A stretch of 12,170 nt of DNA from an uncultured Erysipelotrichaceae bacterium (GTDB lineage: Bacteria > Bacillota_I > Bacilli_A > RF39 > UBA660), in assembly GCA_902766815.1 (NCBI GenBank), contig CACXEZ010000027.1, forward strand, positions 1 through 12,170. Direction: 5' to 3'. A program made the translations under genes and the position numbers. This document shows, in pieces, positions 1-8,506 of this stretch. The notes beneath the pieces were generated by a model. The model had not been told where the DNA came from, did no database searches, and saw only the letters and a program-made list of their open reading frames with translations. Position 1 is the stretch's first letter; each line of letters begins with the position of its first letter.

Positions 1-1
1 T

Positions 2-373
2 GCTCATATTAGTAAACAAGAAATGCAGTATTTATATTCTAGTGGTAATAGTTATAGTTTTATGAATATGGATACTTACGAGCAAGTTGATATTGAAGAG
101 AGTCAAATTAAAGATGAAGTTAAATATTTAAAAGAAGGTCTTAATGTTTATATTACTTTTTTTGAGGGTGAAATGTTAGGTATTGATTTGCCTGAGAAAA
201 TAGATTATAAGATTACTAGTACAGAGCCTGCTATTAAGGGGAATACTGCTACTAATGCTACTAAGGATGCTATTGTTGAAACTGGATTATTAGTTAAAGT
301 TCCTTTATTTATTGATGAAGGAGAAGAAATAATTGTTTCTACTAAAGATGGTAAGTATGTATCTAGAAAATAG
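2..373 (+). CDS. efp: Elongation factor P, C-terminal 123 residues (5' partial)
   Basis: EF-P binds the ribosome between the P and E sites and relieves stalling at consecutive prolines. The reading frame is open from base 2, upstream of the first ATG at 23, so the gene enters from outside the window. The visible part starts in the second beta-barrel domain with the family-typical stretch AHISKQEMQYLY and the downstream TYEQVDI. It continues through the hinge signature (TNATKDAIVETG) and the third, OB-fold domain (VKVPLFIDEGEEI, then STKDGKYVSRK at the end). A complete EF-P is about 185 residues, so roughly the first 60 are missing, including the loop with the modifiable Lys/Arg; modification type cannot be judged. 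Stop TAG at 371-373; the next gene begins 11 bases later, suggesting co-transcription. Confidence 0.95.
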   Translation, partial: AHISKQEMQYLYSSGNSYSFMNMDTYEQVDIEESQIKDEVKYLKEGLNVYITFFEGEMLGIDLPEKIDYKITSTEPAIKGNTATNATKDAIVETGLLVKVPLFIDEGEEIIVSTKDGKYVSRK

Positions 374-384
374 TTGGTGATATT

Positions 385-876
385 ATGGTTATTGATTTAA
401 CAAATATTATGATTGGAAATATAGATAGTGTATCTGTTGATGGTAATGTTGTTATTGATGATGATTATTTAAAGAATACTTCTATAAAAAAGTTAAATGA
501 TACTAAGTTTGTTGGGAAGATTGTTAGGCTTAGTGATTCAGAATTTGAGATTAGTGGTAAGATAACTGGGATAATGATTTTAGTTGATGATGTTACTTTA
601 GAGGATGTTAATTATAGTTATCAGGCTGATATAGAAGAAGTATTTGATGGTGTGTTAGATGAAGATAAGTTACAAATTGTTCAGAATAGTCTTGATATTA
701 CTGAATTTTTGTGGCAAAATATATTGGTAGAAGTTCCTTCTAAGATTAGAAAAGATTCTAATCGTGTTAATTTAGAGGGAAATGGATGGAGATTGATTAC
801 TGAAGATGAGTATAATCAAGATAATGAATCTCCACTTAGTGAATTAAGTGAGATGTTTAATTCGAGAAAGGAGTGA
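385..876 (+). CDS. yceD: DUF177 / YceD-family rRNA accumulation protein
   Basis: YceD (DUF177) proteins are needed for normal 23S rRNA levels in bacteria and plastids and are very often encoded directly before rpmF, as here. The 163 residues fit the family size. Recognisable parts are the central beta strand pair ending in the acidic patch (around residues 57-90, GKITGIMILV then ADIEEVFDG), a segment like the family's P-rich strand (ILVEVPSKI), and the Gly-Trp tail (GNGWRLITEDEY) followed by a Pro-containing short helix (SPLSELSEMF). The protein has no cysteine, so the Cys pairs seen in many family members are absent. Start at 385 is supported by GGTGA at 376-380, four bases upstream. The family assignment rests on both weak motifs and the strong rpmF context. 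Confidence 0.85.
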   Translation: MVIDLTNIMIGNIDSVSVDGNVVIDDDYLKNTSIKKLNDTKFVGKIVRLSDSEFEISGKITGIMILVDDVTLEDVNYSYQADIEEVFDGVLDEDKLQIVQNSLDITEFLWQNILVEVPSKIRKDSNRVNLEGNGWRLITEDEYNQDNESPLSELSEMFNSRKE

Positions 877-881
877 GATAG

Positions 882-1055
882 ATGGCTGTTCCATTTAGAA
901 AAGTTAGTAAAACTAGAAAAAATATGAGAAGAACTCATTATAAAGTAGCTGCTAATGGGTTAGTTAAATGTTCTAATTGTGGAGAAATGATTCGTCCTCA
1001 TAGAGCTTGTCCTAAGTGTGGTTTTTATAAGGGAGAACAAGTTGTTAATAAGTAG
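882..1055 (+). CDS. rpmF: 50S ribosomal protein L32
   Basis: This 57-codon gene encodes L32, a structural protein of the large ribosomal subunit. The start MAVPFRKVSKTRKNMRR is the family hallmark, and residues 30-46 carry a zinc ribbon with two CxxC knuckles (C30-SN-C33 and C43-PK-C46), i.e. the zinc-binding (C+) form. The length is normal for Bacillota. A strong ribosome site AAAGGAG at 867-873 lies inside the end of yceD, eight bases before the ATG, and only five bases separate the two genes, so yceD and rpmF are surely co-transcribed and possibly translationally coupled. The stop TAG (1053-1055) overlaps the first stem of the terminator. Confidence 0.98.
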   Translation: MAVPFRKVSKTRKNMRRTHYKVAANGLVKCSNCGEMIRPHRACPKCGFYKGEQVVNK

Positions 1056-1078
1056 ACCAGAAATAGGTCTTTTTTTTT
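1054..1078 (+). terminator. Intrinsic terminator after rpmF
   Basis: AGACC (1054-1058) pairs with GGTCT (1066-1070) around a seven-base loop, followed directly by eight further T (1071-1078). The stem begins within the rpmF stop codon. It separates the efp-yceD-rpmF unit from the next operon, whose promoter begins only nine bases later. Confidence 0.87.
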
Positions 1079-1086
1079 GATTTAAA

Positions 1087-1115
1087 TTGACATTAAATTT
1101 GGTAAATGGTATAAT
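1087..1115 (+). promoter_or_regulatory. Perfect-consensus sigma-A promoter with extended -10
   Basis: TTGACA at 1087-1092 and TATAAT at 1110-1115 are both exact consensus with a 17-base spacer, and TG at 1107-1108 adds an extended -10. Transcription would start near 1122. This drives the three-gene surface-protein operon. It also rules out protein starts at 1087 or 1120 for the giant gene, since both would lie in or before the start of the mRNA. Confidence 0.93.
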
Positions 1116-1140
1116 TAGCATGAATAATAGGATAGTGGTG

Positions 1141-4100
1141 ATGAAAGTGAAATTTATCAAAAATAAATTCTTGTTTATTATATTAATTAGTGTAGTTACT
1201 CTGGTTTTACTTATTGTAGGGGCTATTTCTATGTATCAGGATACTTCTTCTATTTTTGAAAGTGATGGATATATCATTGCAACTACTGCAAAGACAAATA
1301 AGAAATATTATTTTTCTGCTAATACTAAATATAAAGAGAATGTTGATGATAAGATTACTTTTTCTGATAAAGATGCTAATAAAGTTTCTGTAGAACCTGC
1401 TAGTTTTGTTCATTATATGGATGGGAATATTTCTTTTTTGCAAAAAGGAGCACTTGTTAACTTGTCTGAACTTAATAATCCTATGGTTACTTATTATAAT
1501 ATTACTGATCAGAATGTTATTGTTTATGAGAATGGTAGTTACTCTGTTAGTAGTAATGGTAAGAAGATTAGTATTGAGTCTTTTGGTGGAAGGATTAGTG
1601 ATAATAAATATATTGTTGCTGGTAAGAATTTGTCTTTAAAGGTTCCTAAGGTTGATGAGAGAATTCAGGGGGATTATTTTGAAGTATTATTTATCGAAGA
1701 GGGAATTGTTCGTATAGATAATAGAGAGGCTAGTTATCAAGTTACGGCTCAGGATTCTTATATTTATGTTGGTAATGATATTACTATCAGTCTTGGCGAT
1801 GGAAAGATTTTTTCTTCTGGAGAGGCTAAGATGCTTTTATCTCAGATTACTATTAATGGTGATGAAAATATCGATTTGGATGTTGTGAAAGAAACTGGTG
1901 GTGGAGGCTCTGGTGATGGTACTGGATCTGGTGGTGAAGGATCAGGTGATGGTGCTGGTGTTGAGTCTGGCGATGGAAATGGCTCTGAAAATGGTAATGG
2001 TGAAAGTGGAACTGAACAAGATGGAACTGGTACTGGTACGGGAACTGGTACTGGTACTGCTAATAGTACTACAGCTAGTCCACAAATTGAATTAATTGAA
2101 GCTGAAGTTACGGCAACGACAATTGATTTGTCATTGCAACTTAATAATGTTTCTTTGGCATCAGGTGATATTGTTTATTATTTAAGAAATGTTTCTAATG
2201 GCGATATAGTAGATGGCGATAAAATTGATATGGTTAATGGAACATTTAAGATTAGAAAAGAATCTCTTACGCCATCTACGGAGTATGTTCTTACTATTGG
2301 TGAATTGGATGTTGAAAATGGAAAACAATATTTCCAGAAAATATTTAAAACTGAAGATTTGGGAATTAGCTTAGAAAAAGTATATGCTACTTCTGATTCG
2401 CTTAGTTATACTATTAATTTTGAAGAGAATACTGATGTTACTTTGGCTAGAGTTTCACTTTATCATAATGAAAATATTGTAGATCAAGAACTAATTTCTA
2501 GGGATGATTTAAATAACTATGTCGTTTTTTTAGGATTGATATCTAATACTAATTATTCTGTTAGCGTAGATATGGTTTGGATTGATAATGCTGCTTATTC
2601 TGATGTTTATTCTATTAATCGTATTGATACTACATTAAAGTTAACTCCTTCTCTTTCAGGAATTAAAATAGATACTAATACAGAAGAGGTTAAGTTTAAT
2701 ATCCAGTTAGAGGATGTTATTGATCCGGATAAGGCTATTGTTAGTTATACTTATAATGTTTATAAGGCTGATGATATTACTATCGATAATTTGAATCCAG
2801 AGGTTGTTTATTCTGTAGTAAAGAACGATAAAGATTTAATTGTTTTGAACTTGAATGAAATAGATGAATTAAAGACGGGAGTAGATTACAGACTTAAGAT
2901 TGTTGCTCAATATGATGATAATGAGATGATTCGTGAAGTTTCTACAGATTATAGTAGTAATTTTTTGATTAAGAGTAAGCCTAATGTTAGTTTTGAACTA
3001 AGTAGCGCTACTATGAATAGAATTATGGGAACTTTGAGTTTGATTGATGCTAACTGTAGTGTTCCTATTAGTGGTAGAAGTTGTTTAAGTAAAAGTAATA
3101 CTTTTACATTAAGATATTATAAAATGAAAGAATCTGAAAATAATGCTAATGATACTGTTATTTCATTTAATTCTTCTAAACTGACTTCTGATATTACTCT
3201 TTCTGATCTTTCTTCTAATACAACTTATGCAATGAAGTTGTTTGGAGATTATTATGATGATAATAATGTTCTTCATTCTAATGTCCAGATTGGTGATACG
3301 TTATATTTTACGACCGATAAAAGTGTTAATTTACATTTGGATGTTATTGGTGATAATGTTAGTGGTAAAAATAAAGATGGTAGTATTAATTCTTCTAATG
3401 TGGTTACTTTTGATGCTAGACTTTCTGCACCAAAGGATTCTAATCTTTCTGAAGAAGTATCGACGATTACTTTAAATTTGTATAGTGGAAGATATAATAC
3501 TAAGGAGAAGTTAATTGGTAAATATACGATGACTAGTAGGGAAGAGATTGAAGACTTTTTCAATAATATTACTATTACTAATAATTTATTTACTGATGTT
3601 ACTGATTTTAAAGTTGGTAAGTTGAATAGTTTAGCAAATTTAATTAAGGTTACTAATAATGTTACAAATAGTTTGAATAGTGATTATACTGTTGAAGTAG
3701 AGGATGTTTATGATGAGGGTGGTGTTAATAAACTTACCGTTGAGGATAATATTTATACATTCCATTTGACAAGTTCTTACTATTTAGATACTAGAATTGA
3801 AACTAATCCTAGTAGTACTTATATTACTGCAACACCTATTCTTAAGAAGAATTTAACAGAGGATGAATATGAACAGTTGTCTAAAACTGTTAGAAACTTG
3901 GATGAGTTAAATGATGATACTGTAGTGGGTTTAATTGTTGAAAATAGTTTGAGTGATATGTTTGTTGATTCTGCTTTTGAATATGAAAAGGTTGTTGTTC
4001 AATATAATGTTTATAATAGTACTACTAAAAAAATGGCTGTAACTCTTGATGAAAATATGGGAAATAAATATCAGCCGAAGACACAGATTATTTATTTAGA

Positions 4101-6933
4101 TCCTAGTGATATGGATGATGGAAGTCATTTTACTCGTGGTTATAATTATGACGTTTATTATACGTTAAATTTTGTTACTGAAGATGGATCTAATCCAAGC
4201 TATACAAATGATAAGTTACATAGGTACTTAGCTATCGAAAGACAAAAACCAATTTATACTCAATATATTTCTACTAGTACGGATCAGGATATTACTTATC
4301 GTTATACATTTAAAGATATCGACGGGGCTTTAGCAAGTAATAACTTTTATTATAAAATAGAGGGGGATAATCAGTATTATGAAATAACTGATTCGTTGAT
4401 TGCTGATAATGAGAAACATGATGTTACATTGCCTATTGGGGATAGGGTTCATTATGAACTTTTGTATACTAGGAAGAATACTTCTAATGTTTTAGAATAT
4501 GTCACTATAACAAATTATGATTTTGAAAAGGAATATAAGTATGAAGATGAATTATCTTATACTATTATTAATGATAATGATAATATGTTAAAGATTCGAT
4601 TGGAGAATAATGATATTACTTCTAGAGCTGCTGGCTATAGGGTGAATATTAAGGCTCGTGATAATAAGGTTAGTGATTATTCTATTTATTTTTTGGATTC
4701 TAAGTTAAGTACTATTGATATCGATACTGGAGAGTTTAATGAAGATGGTGAAAAGATAGTTCAGAAATATAAATATATTTCGATTGATTATGCTAATATT
4801 AGTAAGTTTATGGGGCATGAGATGATTGTTTCTGTTTTGGCTTATTATGATAGTGGATTAGTTGGAATCAATCAAAAGTTTAATGATGGGATGATCTTTA
4901 AGGTTGGTAACAAGTTTTTGAATGTTTATAATGGAGATGTTAATTTTAAGTCTTATTCTAACATTGATAGTGATGTTATGGGAATTTATTTACTTAGAGG
5001 GCCTTATCATGATGGAGATGATGAATTATCTGTTTATAATCAATTGAGAAATGTTTCTACTTATAATCCTTTAAAAGGGGCATCTTATTATGATATGGCT
5101 ACTATACCAGATCAGATTGGTGTTACTTTTCGAATTTCTGCTACTAATGCGGGTATGATATTTAATAATGGGAAGTTAGATTATTCTTCTGTTCAGGTTA
5201 AGGCTTTGAAGAAAGCTGATTTAAAGACTGATAATAATATTTCTTTGTTTGATGCTATTATTCCTACTGTTGGGGTTAATAGTACGGGTACTATTAACAG
5301 TGTTAAAGTTTCGATGACAGCTAGTGGCATTTATGGAAATGCTCAATTTGTTAAAGATGGTGTGGAACACCGTAAGGTTTATCTTACTTTTTATAGTGAT
5401 GAAGATTGTGAACATCTATTAGATACTATTACTTCTGATGTTGTTATTACGGGGGATGATGAAAGTGGTTATAGTGCTACTATTAAGGATGTAGAGTATC
5501 AAAATTTAACTCCTAATACTACTTATTATTTTACGGTTTCTGCTTATATTGATGGAAAATATACTCAGTTATATAATGGACTTACTAATAATCAATATGT
5601 TACTAAGACTTATATTGGTAAAACTTTGGGAAATAAAGATATTTTATCTAATATATTGTTTCATGTAGAGCCTAGTGCTTATCATGGAGAATCTTCTAAG
5701 AAGACAGTTACTTGGAAGTTAGGATTAAAGAATACAAGTAATTATAAAATTCGTTTTGAATTGTTTTCTCAGGATGGTACTCTTAATGAAGATACGGGAG
5801 AAGTTAATTATAAGGAAGTGATGTTTGATGGTAATGGGGCTACTTCTTGTGATAAGTTAAGTAATGGGTTGAGTAGTGATGGCTATGTTAGTAATTGTTA
5901 TATTAGTGTTGATAGAGAAGAAGTAGCAGCTATTAATAATAAAAATCAGACTTATCAGTTTTTGGGAGATAATTTTGTATTTGGAGATGGCTATTATAAG
6001 TTGATAGTGTATGCTATTCCTTATACCAATGGTAGTTATGTAGAGGAGCAAAGACTTATTTTGTATCAAAATGATTCTTTAAGTACTACTGGTATTTTAA
6101 CTGTTGATGGAATTACTTCTAATATTAAGGTTTCTGCTTTAGAGGAAGTTGCTTTTGATTTATCTAATACTTTGGATTCTGGATATCGATCAGGGCTTGG
6201 TTATTATATAGAATTTGTACCTACTATAGTTGATAAAGATTATGTTATGAAATATGGTAAATATACGGTTACTTTACAAGATGAGAAGAGAAGTATTGTT
6301 GAAAGTTGTACTGCTTTTGTTAAGGATACTAGTCATAATGAAAATACACCGATTAGTTTATCTCCTTGTAGAATTACTTTAGATAATGAGGTAGGAGCGA
6401 AGATTCAATTTGCTGGATTATCTTCTAATACGTTGTATTATATAGATTTAAGTTATCAAACTTATCGAAATAATGTTGGATTTACAGAAGAAGAAAAAGT
6501 TTTAGTTGTTCCGTTTACAGATTTTATTTATACACCGATTGCTTCTAATATTACTTTGGGTACTGTTACGGCTTCTTTAGTTAATAATAAGAGTGTAGCA
6601 CTTACTTATAATGGTTCTACTAATTTGACAAAGAATATAGTAGAAGTTAGTTATACGATTAGTTTGAAGGGAGCTAGTAATAAGGTTAGTGGAACTTATT
6701 CTTTGGATAATGGCGTTACAGAAATATTTACTTTAGTTAGTAGTGGATTACCTAGATTTACCATAGATGTATCTGATAATAATATATCTAGTAATACGGC
6801 ATTTAGGTTTCAAACGGGTAATACTTATATTATTAGTACTCAGTATTATTATATTAATGATAATCATGAAAAAGTTATATTGGAAGATCAACAAACACAT
6901 AATACTAACTTTACAACAATTTTGAATTTGTGA
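1141..6933 (+). CDS. Giant membrane-anchored surface protein with Fn3-like repeats (1930 aa)
   Basis: No named family is recognised. ATG 1141 is chosen because in-frame starts at 1087 and 1120 overlap the promoter or the expected mRNA start; AGGA at 1129-1132 is a modest ribosome site. Residues 1-9 are basic and 10-31 form a hydrophobic helix without a clear cleavage site, so this is a type II signal anchor with about 1900 residues outside. Residues 32-252 are a beta-rich head resembling those of the next two proteins. Residues 253-306 are a Gly/Ser/Thr/Asp linker. The rest is a string of beta modules with Fn3-like F-strand motifs (LTPSTEY 376-382, LSSNTTY 690-696, LTPNTTY 1456-1462, LSSNTLY 1760-1766, and weaker ones). 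Cysteines are few and mostly paired (639/648, 1570/1586, 1723/1743; 1423 single). No LPXTG or C-terminal anchor. Only two Trp noticed. Probably a long surface stalk or adhesin; function inferred. Confidence 0.9.
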   Translation: MKVKFIKNKFLFIILISVVTLVLLIVGAISMYQDTSSIFESDGYIIATTAKTNKKYYFSANTKYKENVDDKITFSDKDANKVSVEPASFVHYMDGNISFLQKGALVNLSELNNPMVTYYNITDQNVIVYENGSYSVSSNGKKISIESFGGRISDNKYIVAGKNLSLKVPKVDERIQGDYFEVLFIEEGIVRIDNREASYQVTAQDSYIYVGNDITISLGDGKIFSSGEAKMLLSQITINGDENIDLDVVKETGGGGSGDGTGSGGEGSGDGAGVESGDGNGSENGNGESGTEQDGTGTGTGTGTGTANSTTASPQIELIEAEVTATTIDLSLQLNNVSLASGDIVYYLRNVSNGDIVDGDKIDMVNGTFKIRKESLTPSTEYVLTIGELDVENGKQYFQKIFKTEDLGISLEKVYATSDSLSYTINFEENTDVTLARVSLYHNENIVDQELISRDDLNNYVVFLGLISNTNYSVSVDMVWIDNAAYSDVYSINRIDTTLKLTPSLSGIKIDTNTEEVKFNIQLEDVIDPDKAIVSYTYNVYKADDITIDNLNPEVVYSVVKNDKDLIVLNLNEIDELKTGVDYRLKIVAQYDDNEMIREVSTDYSSNFLIKSKPNVSFELSSATMNRIMGTLSLIDANCSVPISGRSCLSKSNTFTLRYYKMKESENNANDTVISFNSSKLTSDITLSDLSSNTTYAMKLFGDYYDDNNVLHSNVQIGDTLYFTTDKSVNLHLDVIGDNVSGKNKDGSINSSNVVTFDARLSAPKDSNLSEEVSTITLNLYSGRYNTKEKLIGKYTMTSREEIEDFFNNITITNNLFTDVTDFKVGKLNSLANLIKVTNNVTNSLNSDYTVEVEDVYDEGGVNKLTVEDNIYTFHLTSSYYLDTRIETNPSSTYITATPILKKNLTEDEYEQLSKTVRNLDELNDDTVVGLIVENSLSDMFVDSAFEYEKVVVQYNVYNSTTKKMAVTLDENMGNKYQPKTQIIYLDPSDMDDGSHFTRGYNYDVYYTLNFVTEDGSNPSYTNDKLHRYLAIERQKPIYTQYISTSTDQDITYRYTFKDIDGALASNNFYYKIEGDNQYYEITDSLIADNEKHDVTLPIGDRVHYELLYTRKNTSNVLEYVTITNYDFEKEYKYEDELSYTIINDNDNMLKIRLENNDITSRAAGYRVNIKARDNKVSDYSIYFLDSKLSTIDIDTGEFNEDGEKIVQKYKYISIDYANISKFMGHEMIVSVLAYYDSGLVGINQKFNDGMIFKVGNKFLNVYNGDVNFKSYSNIDSDVMGIYLLRGPYHDGDDELSVYNQLRNVSTYNPLKGASYYDMATIPDQIGVTFRISATNAGMIFNNGKLDYSSVQVKALKKADLKTDNNISLFDAIIPTVGVNSTGTINSVKVSMTASGIYGNAQFVKDGVEHRKVYLTFYSDEDCEHLLDTITSDVVITGDDESGYSATIKDVEYQNLTPNTTYYFTVSAYIDGKYTQLYNGLTNNQYVTKTYIGKTLGNKDILSNILFHVEPSAYHGESSKKTVTWKLGLKNTSNYKIRFELFSQDGTLNEDTGEVNYKEVMFDGNGATSCDKLSNGLSSDGYVSNCYISVDREEVAAINNKNQTYQFLGDNFVFGDGYYKLIVYAIPYTNGSYVEEQRLILYQNDSLSTTGILTVDGITSNIKVSALEEVAFDLSNTLDSGYRSGLGYYIEFVPTIVDKDYVMKYGKYTVTLQDEKRSIVESCTAFVKDTSHNENTPISLSPCRITLDNEVGAKIQFAGLSSNTLYYIDLSYQTYRNNVGFTEEEKVLVVPFTDFIYTPIASNITLGTVTASLVNNKSVALTYNGSTNLTKNIVEVSYTISLKGASNKVSGTYSLDNGVTEIFTLVSSGLPRFTIDVSDNNISSNTAFRFQTGNTYIISTQYYYINDNHEKVILEDQQTHNTNFTTILNL
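1897..2058 (+). repeat. Gly/Ser/Asp/Thr linker-coding region with 18-bp tandem repeat
   Basis: Codons 253-306 of the giant gene encode a low-complexity Gly-alternating linker between head and Fn3-like arm. At its end, 2023-2040 and 2041-2058 are two 18-base direct copies (GGAACTGGTACTGGTAC plus one variable base). Copy-number change would stay in frame and alter linker length only. Confidence 0.85.
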
Positions 6934-6948
6934 TGAGGAGGAATTATA

Positions 6949-8496
6949 ATGAGAAAATATAATGGTAAAACGAAGAAAACAATGATTATTATACTTATAT
7001 TGTTTGTAGGTATTGTCATTATATTTTCTTTGTTTTTAAAGAAGGCTATTGATGTGGGAAAGACTGTTTATACAGTTCCTCAGCTTTCTATTTTGTTTGA
7101 TAAAGATCAAAATATGATTACTACTGTAGAAGAGGGAACTATTAAAATGAAGTGGGGGGGAGATTATTATTTTCTTTATCAAGATAAGGAATATGATTTA
7201 GGAAGTCATTCTGTTGTATATCACTCTAATAATGGAGATATTACGCTTTATGGTAATTATTATGAAGTTGGTAGTGATGGAAAAGTAGAGGTTATTAAGG
7301 GAGAGAACTTAATTAAAAGTTCTGTTCAATCTAAGTTTTATAAATTAGCGGATAGAAAGTATTTAATTATTGATAGGACTATTGAGTCTAAGAGTTCTTC
7401 TTTTGTAACTAGTAATTATTTAATTGTTAATTTAGATAAGTTGGGGAATGCCACTTTACTTAATGATAAGACTAGTTATAAGACAATTGTTCCTACTGTT
7501 CTTAGAACTTCAGCTTATACATTTGATATTGCTAATGAAAAGTTGAATTATGGGGGAGAAGATATTGATTTAAAGAAAATTATTGGTAGTACTAATGAAT
7601 ATGATGAAGATAATTATGATTTGAATGCCAAAAATAATCAGAATGATGATTCTAGTACGGGAACAGGAACTGGTAATGGTACAGGGACTGGAACTGGTAA
7701 TGGATCTGGCAATGGTACTGGTAATGGTGGCTCGGGAACGGGTAGTGCTGGTTCTAATGATGGAACTGGTGCAGGCTCAGGTTCAGGTGGTAATTCTATT
7801 AATGGTGATGGTACTACAACAGGAACTAATTCAGAATATACTAGTAATTATAGCGAAGCTGTTAGTGATGAGGCTGTTCAAGAGATTATTAATGCTACTA
7901 AAAATACTTCTGTTATCAGGGTTGGATCTGAAATTGATGCTATTTCGGTAGATTATGTGGTGTATGATCCTAATAATGAATATAAGAGTGTTTATGTGGA
8001 AGTAGAAAATACATCTACTTCTAGTGTTAATACTATTTATTTATCTAAGACAGATACTAATATTTCCATTAGAGATTTAACACCTAATGTTTATTATCAT
8101 TTAACATTTAAATATACTTATTATGATGAAGCGAAGAATTTAAAAGAATATACTTTTGATGAGATAGGGTTAAGAACTAGTGTTCCTAAGATTAATTTGT
8201 CTGTTGTTAAGATTGTTGGTAATAAGTTATATTATAAGATTTCTTTTGATAAGAATTATACTATTACTGGAGGTACTATTCGTCTTTATTTGAATGATCA
8301 GTTTGTTAATGTTACGGGAAGTATTCCTTCTAATAGGGGAAATGTTAGTTCTATTAGTGGTAATGATTGTTATTTAGATTTATCTGGTTTAAAGATATCT
8401 AATAGTAATGATAATTTAATATCAGTTAGGTTAGTAAGTTTGAGTTTTAATACTTATACTATTAACCCGGGAGTTAGTTATAACTTTAAATATTAG
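6949..8496 (+). CDS. Membrane-anchored head-linker-Fn3-like surface protein (515 aa)
   Basis: Not a named family; it is a short relative of the preceding giant. Start ATG 6949 has AGGAGG at 6936-6941, seven bases upstream, and lies 15 bases after the upstream stop. Residues 1-10 are basic, 11-30 are a membrane helix (signal anchor, no cleavage site), and about 35-230 are a beta-rich extracytoplasmic head. Residues 237-281 are a Gly/Thr/Asn/Ser linker. From about 285 to the end are one to two Fn3-like domains with a clear F-strand motif LTPNVYY at 377-383 and a second, C-terminal beta domain (around 405-515) containing one Cys. No C-terminal sorting signal. Head similarity to the neighbours: the stretch KFYKLADRKYLIID and the end YGGEDIDLKKI parallel HYFLYDGDDLYFF and YQGTNVILTSS in the third protein. 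Likely a shorter surface stalk; function unknown. Confidence 0.9.
   Translation: MRKYNGKTKKTMIIILILFVGIVIIFSLFLKKAIDVGKTVYTVPQLSILFDKDQNMITTVEEGTIKMKWGGDYYFLYQDKEYDLGSHSVVYHSNNGDITLYGNYYEVGSDGKVEVIKGENLIKSSVQSKFYKLADRKYLIIDRTIESKSSSFVTSNYLIVNLDKLGNATLLNDKTSYKTIVPTVLRTSAYTFDIANEKLNYGGEDIDLKKIIGSTNEYDEDNYDLNAKNNQNDDSSTGTGTGNGTGTGTGNGSGNGTGNGGSGTGSAGSNDGTGAGSGSGGNSINGDGTTTGTNSEYTSNYSEAVSDEAVQEIINATKNTSVIRVGSEIDAISVDYVVYDPNNEYKSVYVEVENTSTSSVNTIYLSKTDTNISIRDLTPNVYYHLTFKYTYYDEAKNLKEYTFDEIGLRTSVPKINLSVVKIVGNKLYYKISFDKNYTITGGTIRLYLNDQFVNVTGSIPSNRGNVSSISGNDCYLDLSGLKISNSNDNLISVRLVSLSFNTYTINPGVSYNFKY
7657..7791 (+). repeat. Gly/Thr/Asn linker with three octapeptide repeats
   Basis: Codons 237-281 of the second surface gene. 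The first 72 bases are three 24-base units (7657-7680, 7681-7704, 7705-7728) coding TGTGTGNG, TGTGTGNG and SGNGTGNG. The units differ at synonymous positions (ACG/ACA, GGA/GGG, ACA/ACT), so the DNA repeat is decayed while the peptide pattern is kept. A less regular Gly/Ser tail follows. Confidence 0.85.
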
Positions 8497-8506
8497 GAGG
8501 AAGGAT

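Noticed and set aside
1087..1140. Upstream TTG/ATG starts extending the giant protein by 18 or 7 residues
   Set aside because: They coincide with the -35 box and with the predicted transcription start; the ATG at 1141 gives a normal basic N-terminus before the membrane helix.
960..1443. Minus-strand open frames here and at 3273-3563, 5221-5415, 5857-6069 and 10068-10313
   Set aside because: They lie antisense inside clear plus-strand genes, lack ribosome sites and have the Ile/Asn/Ser-rich composition expected from reversed AT-rich coding DNA.
1898..2095. Plus-strand alternative frames over the Gly linkers (also 7625-7951), Val/Leu/Met-rich
   Set aside because: They are frame shadows of GGT/ACT-rich linker codons; no start signals.
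1141..8496. Sortase-anchored (LPXTG) adhesins
   Set aside because: The C-termini end in ordinary beta-strand sequence with no LPXTG-like motif, hydrophobic stretch or basic tail.
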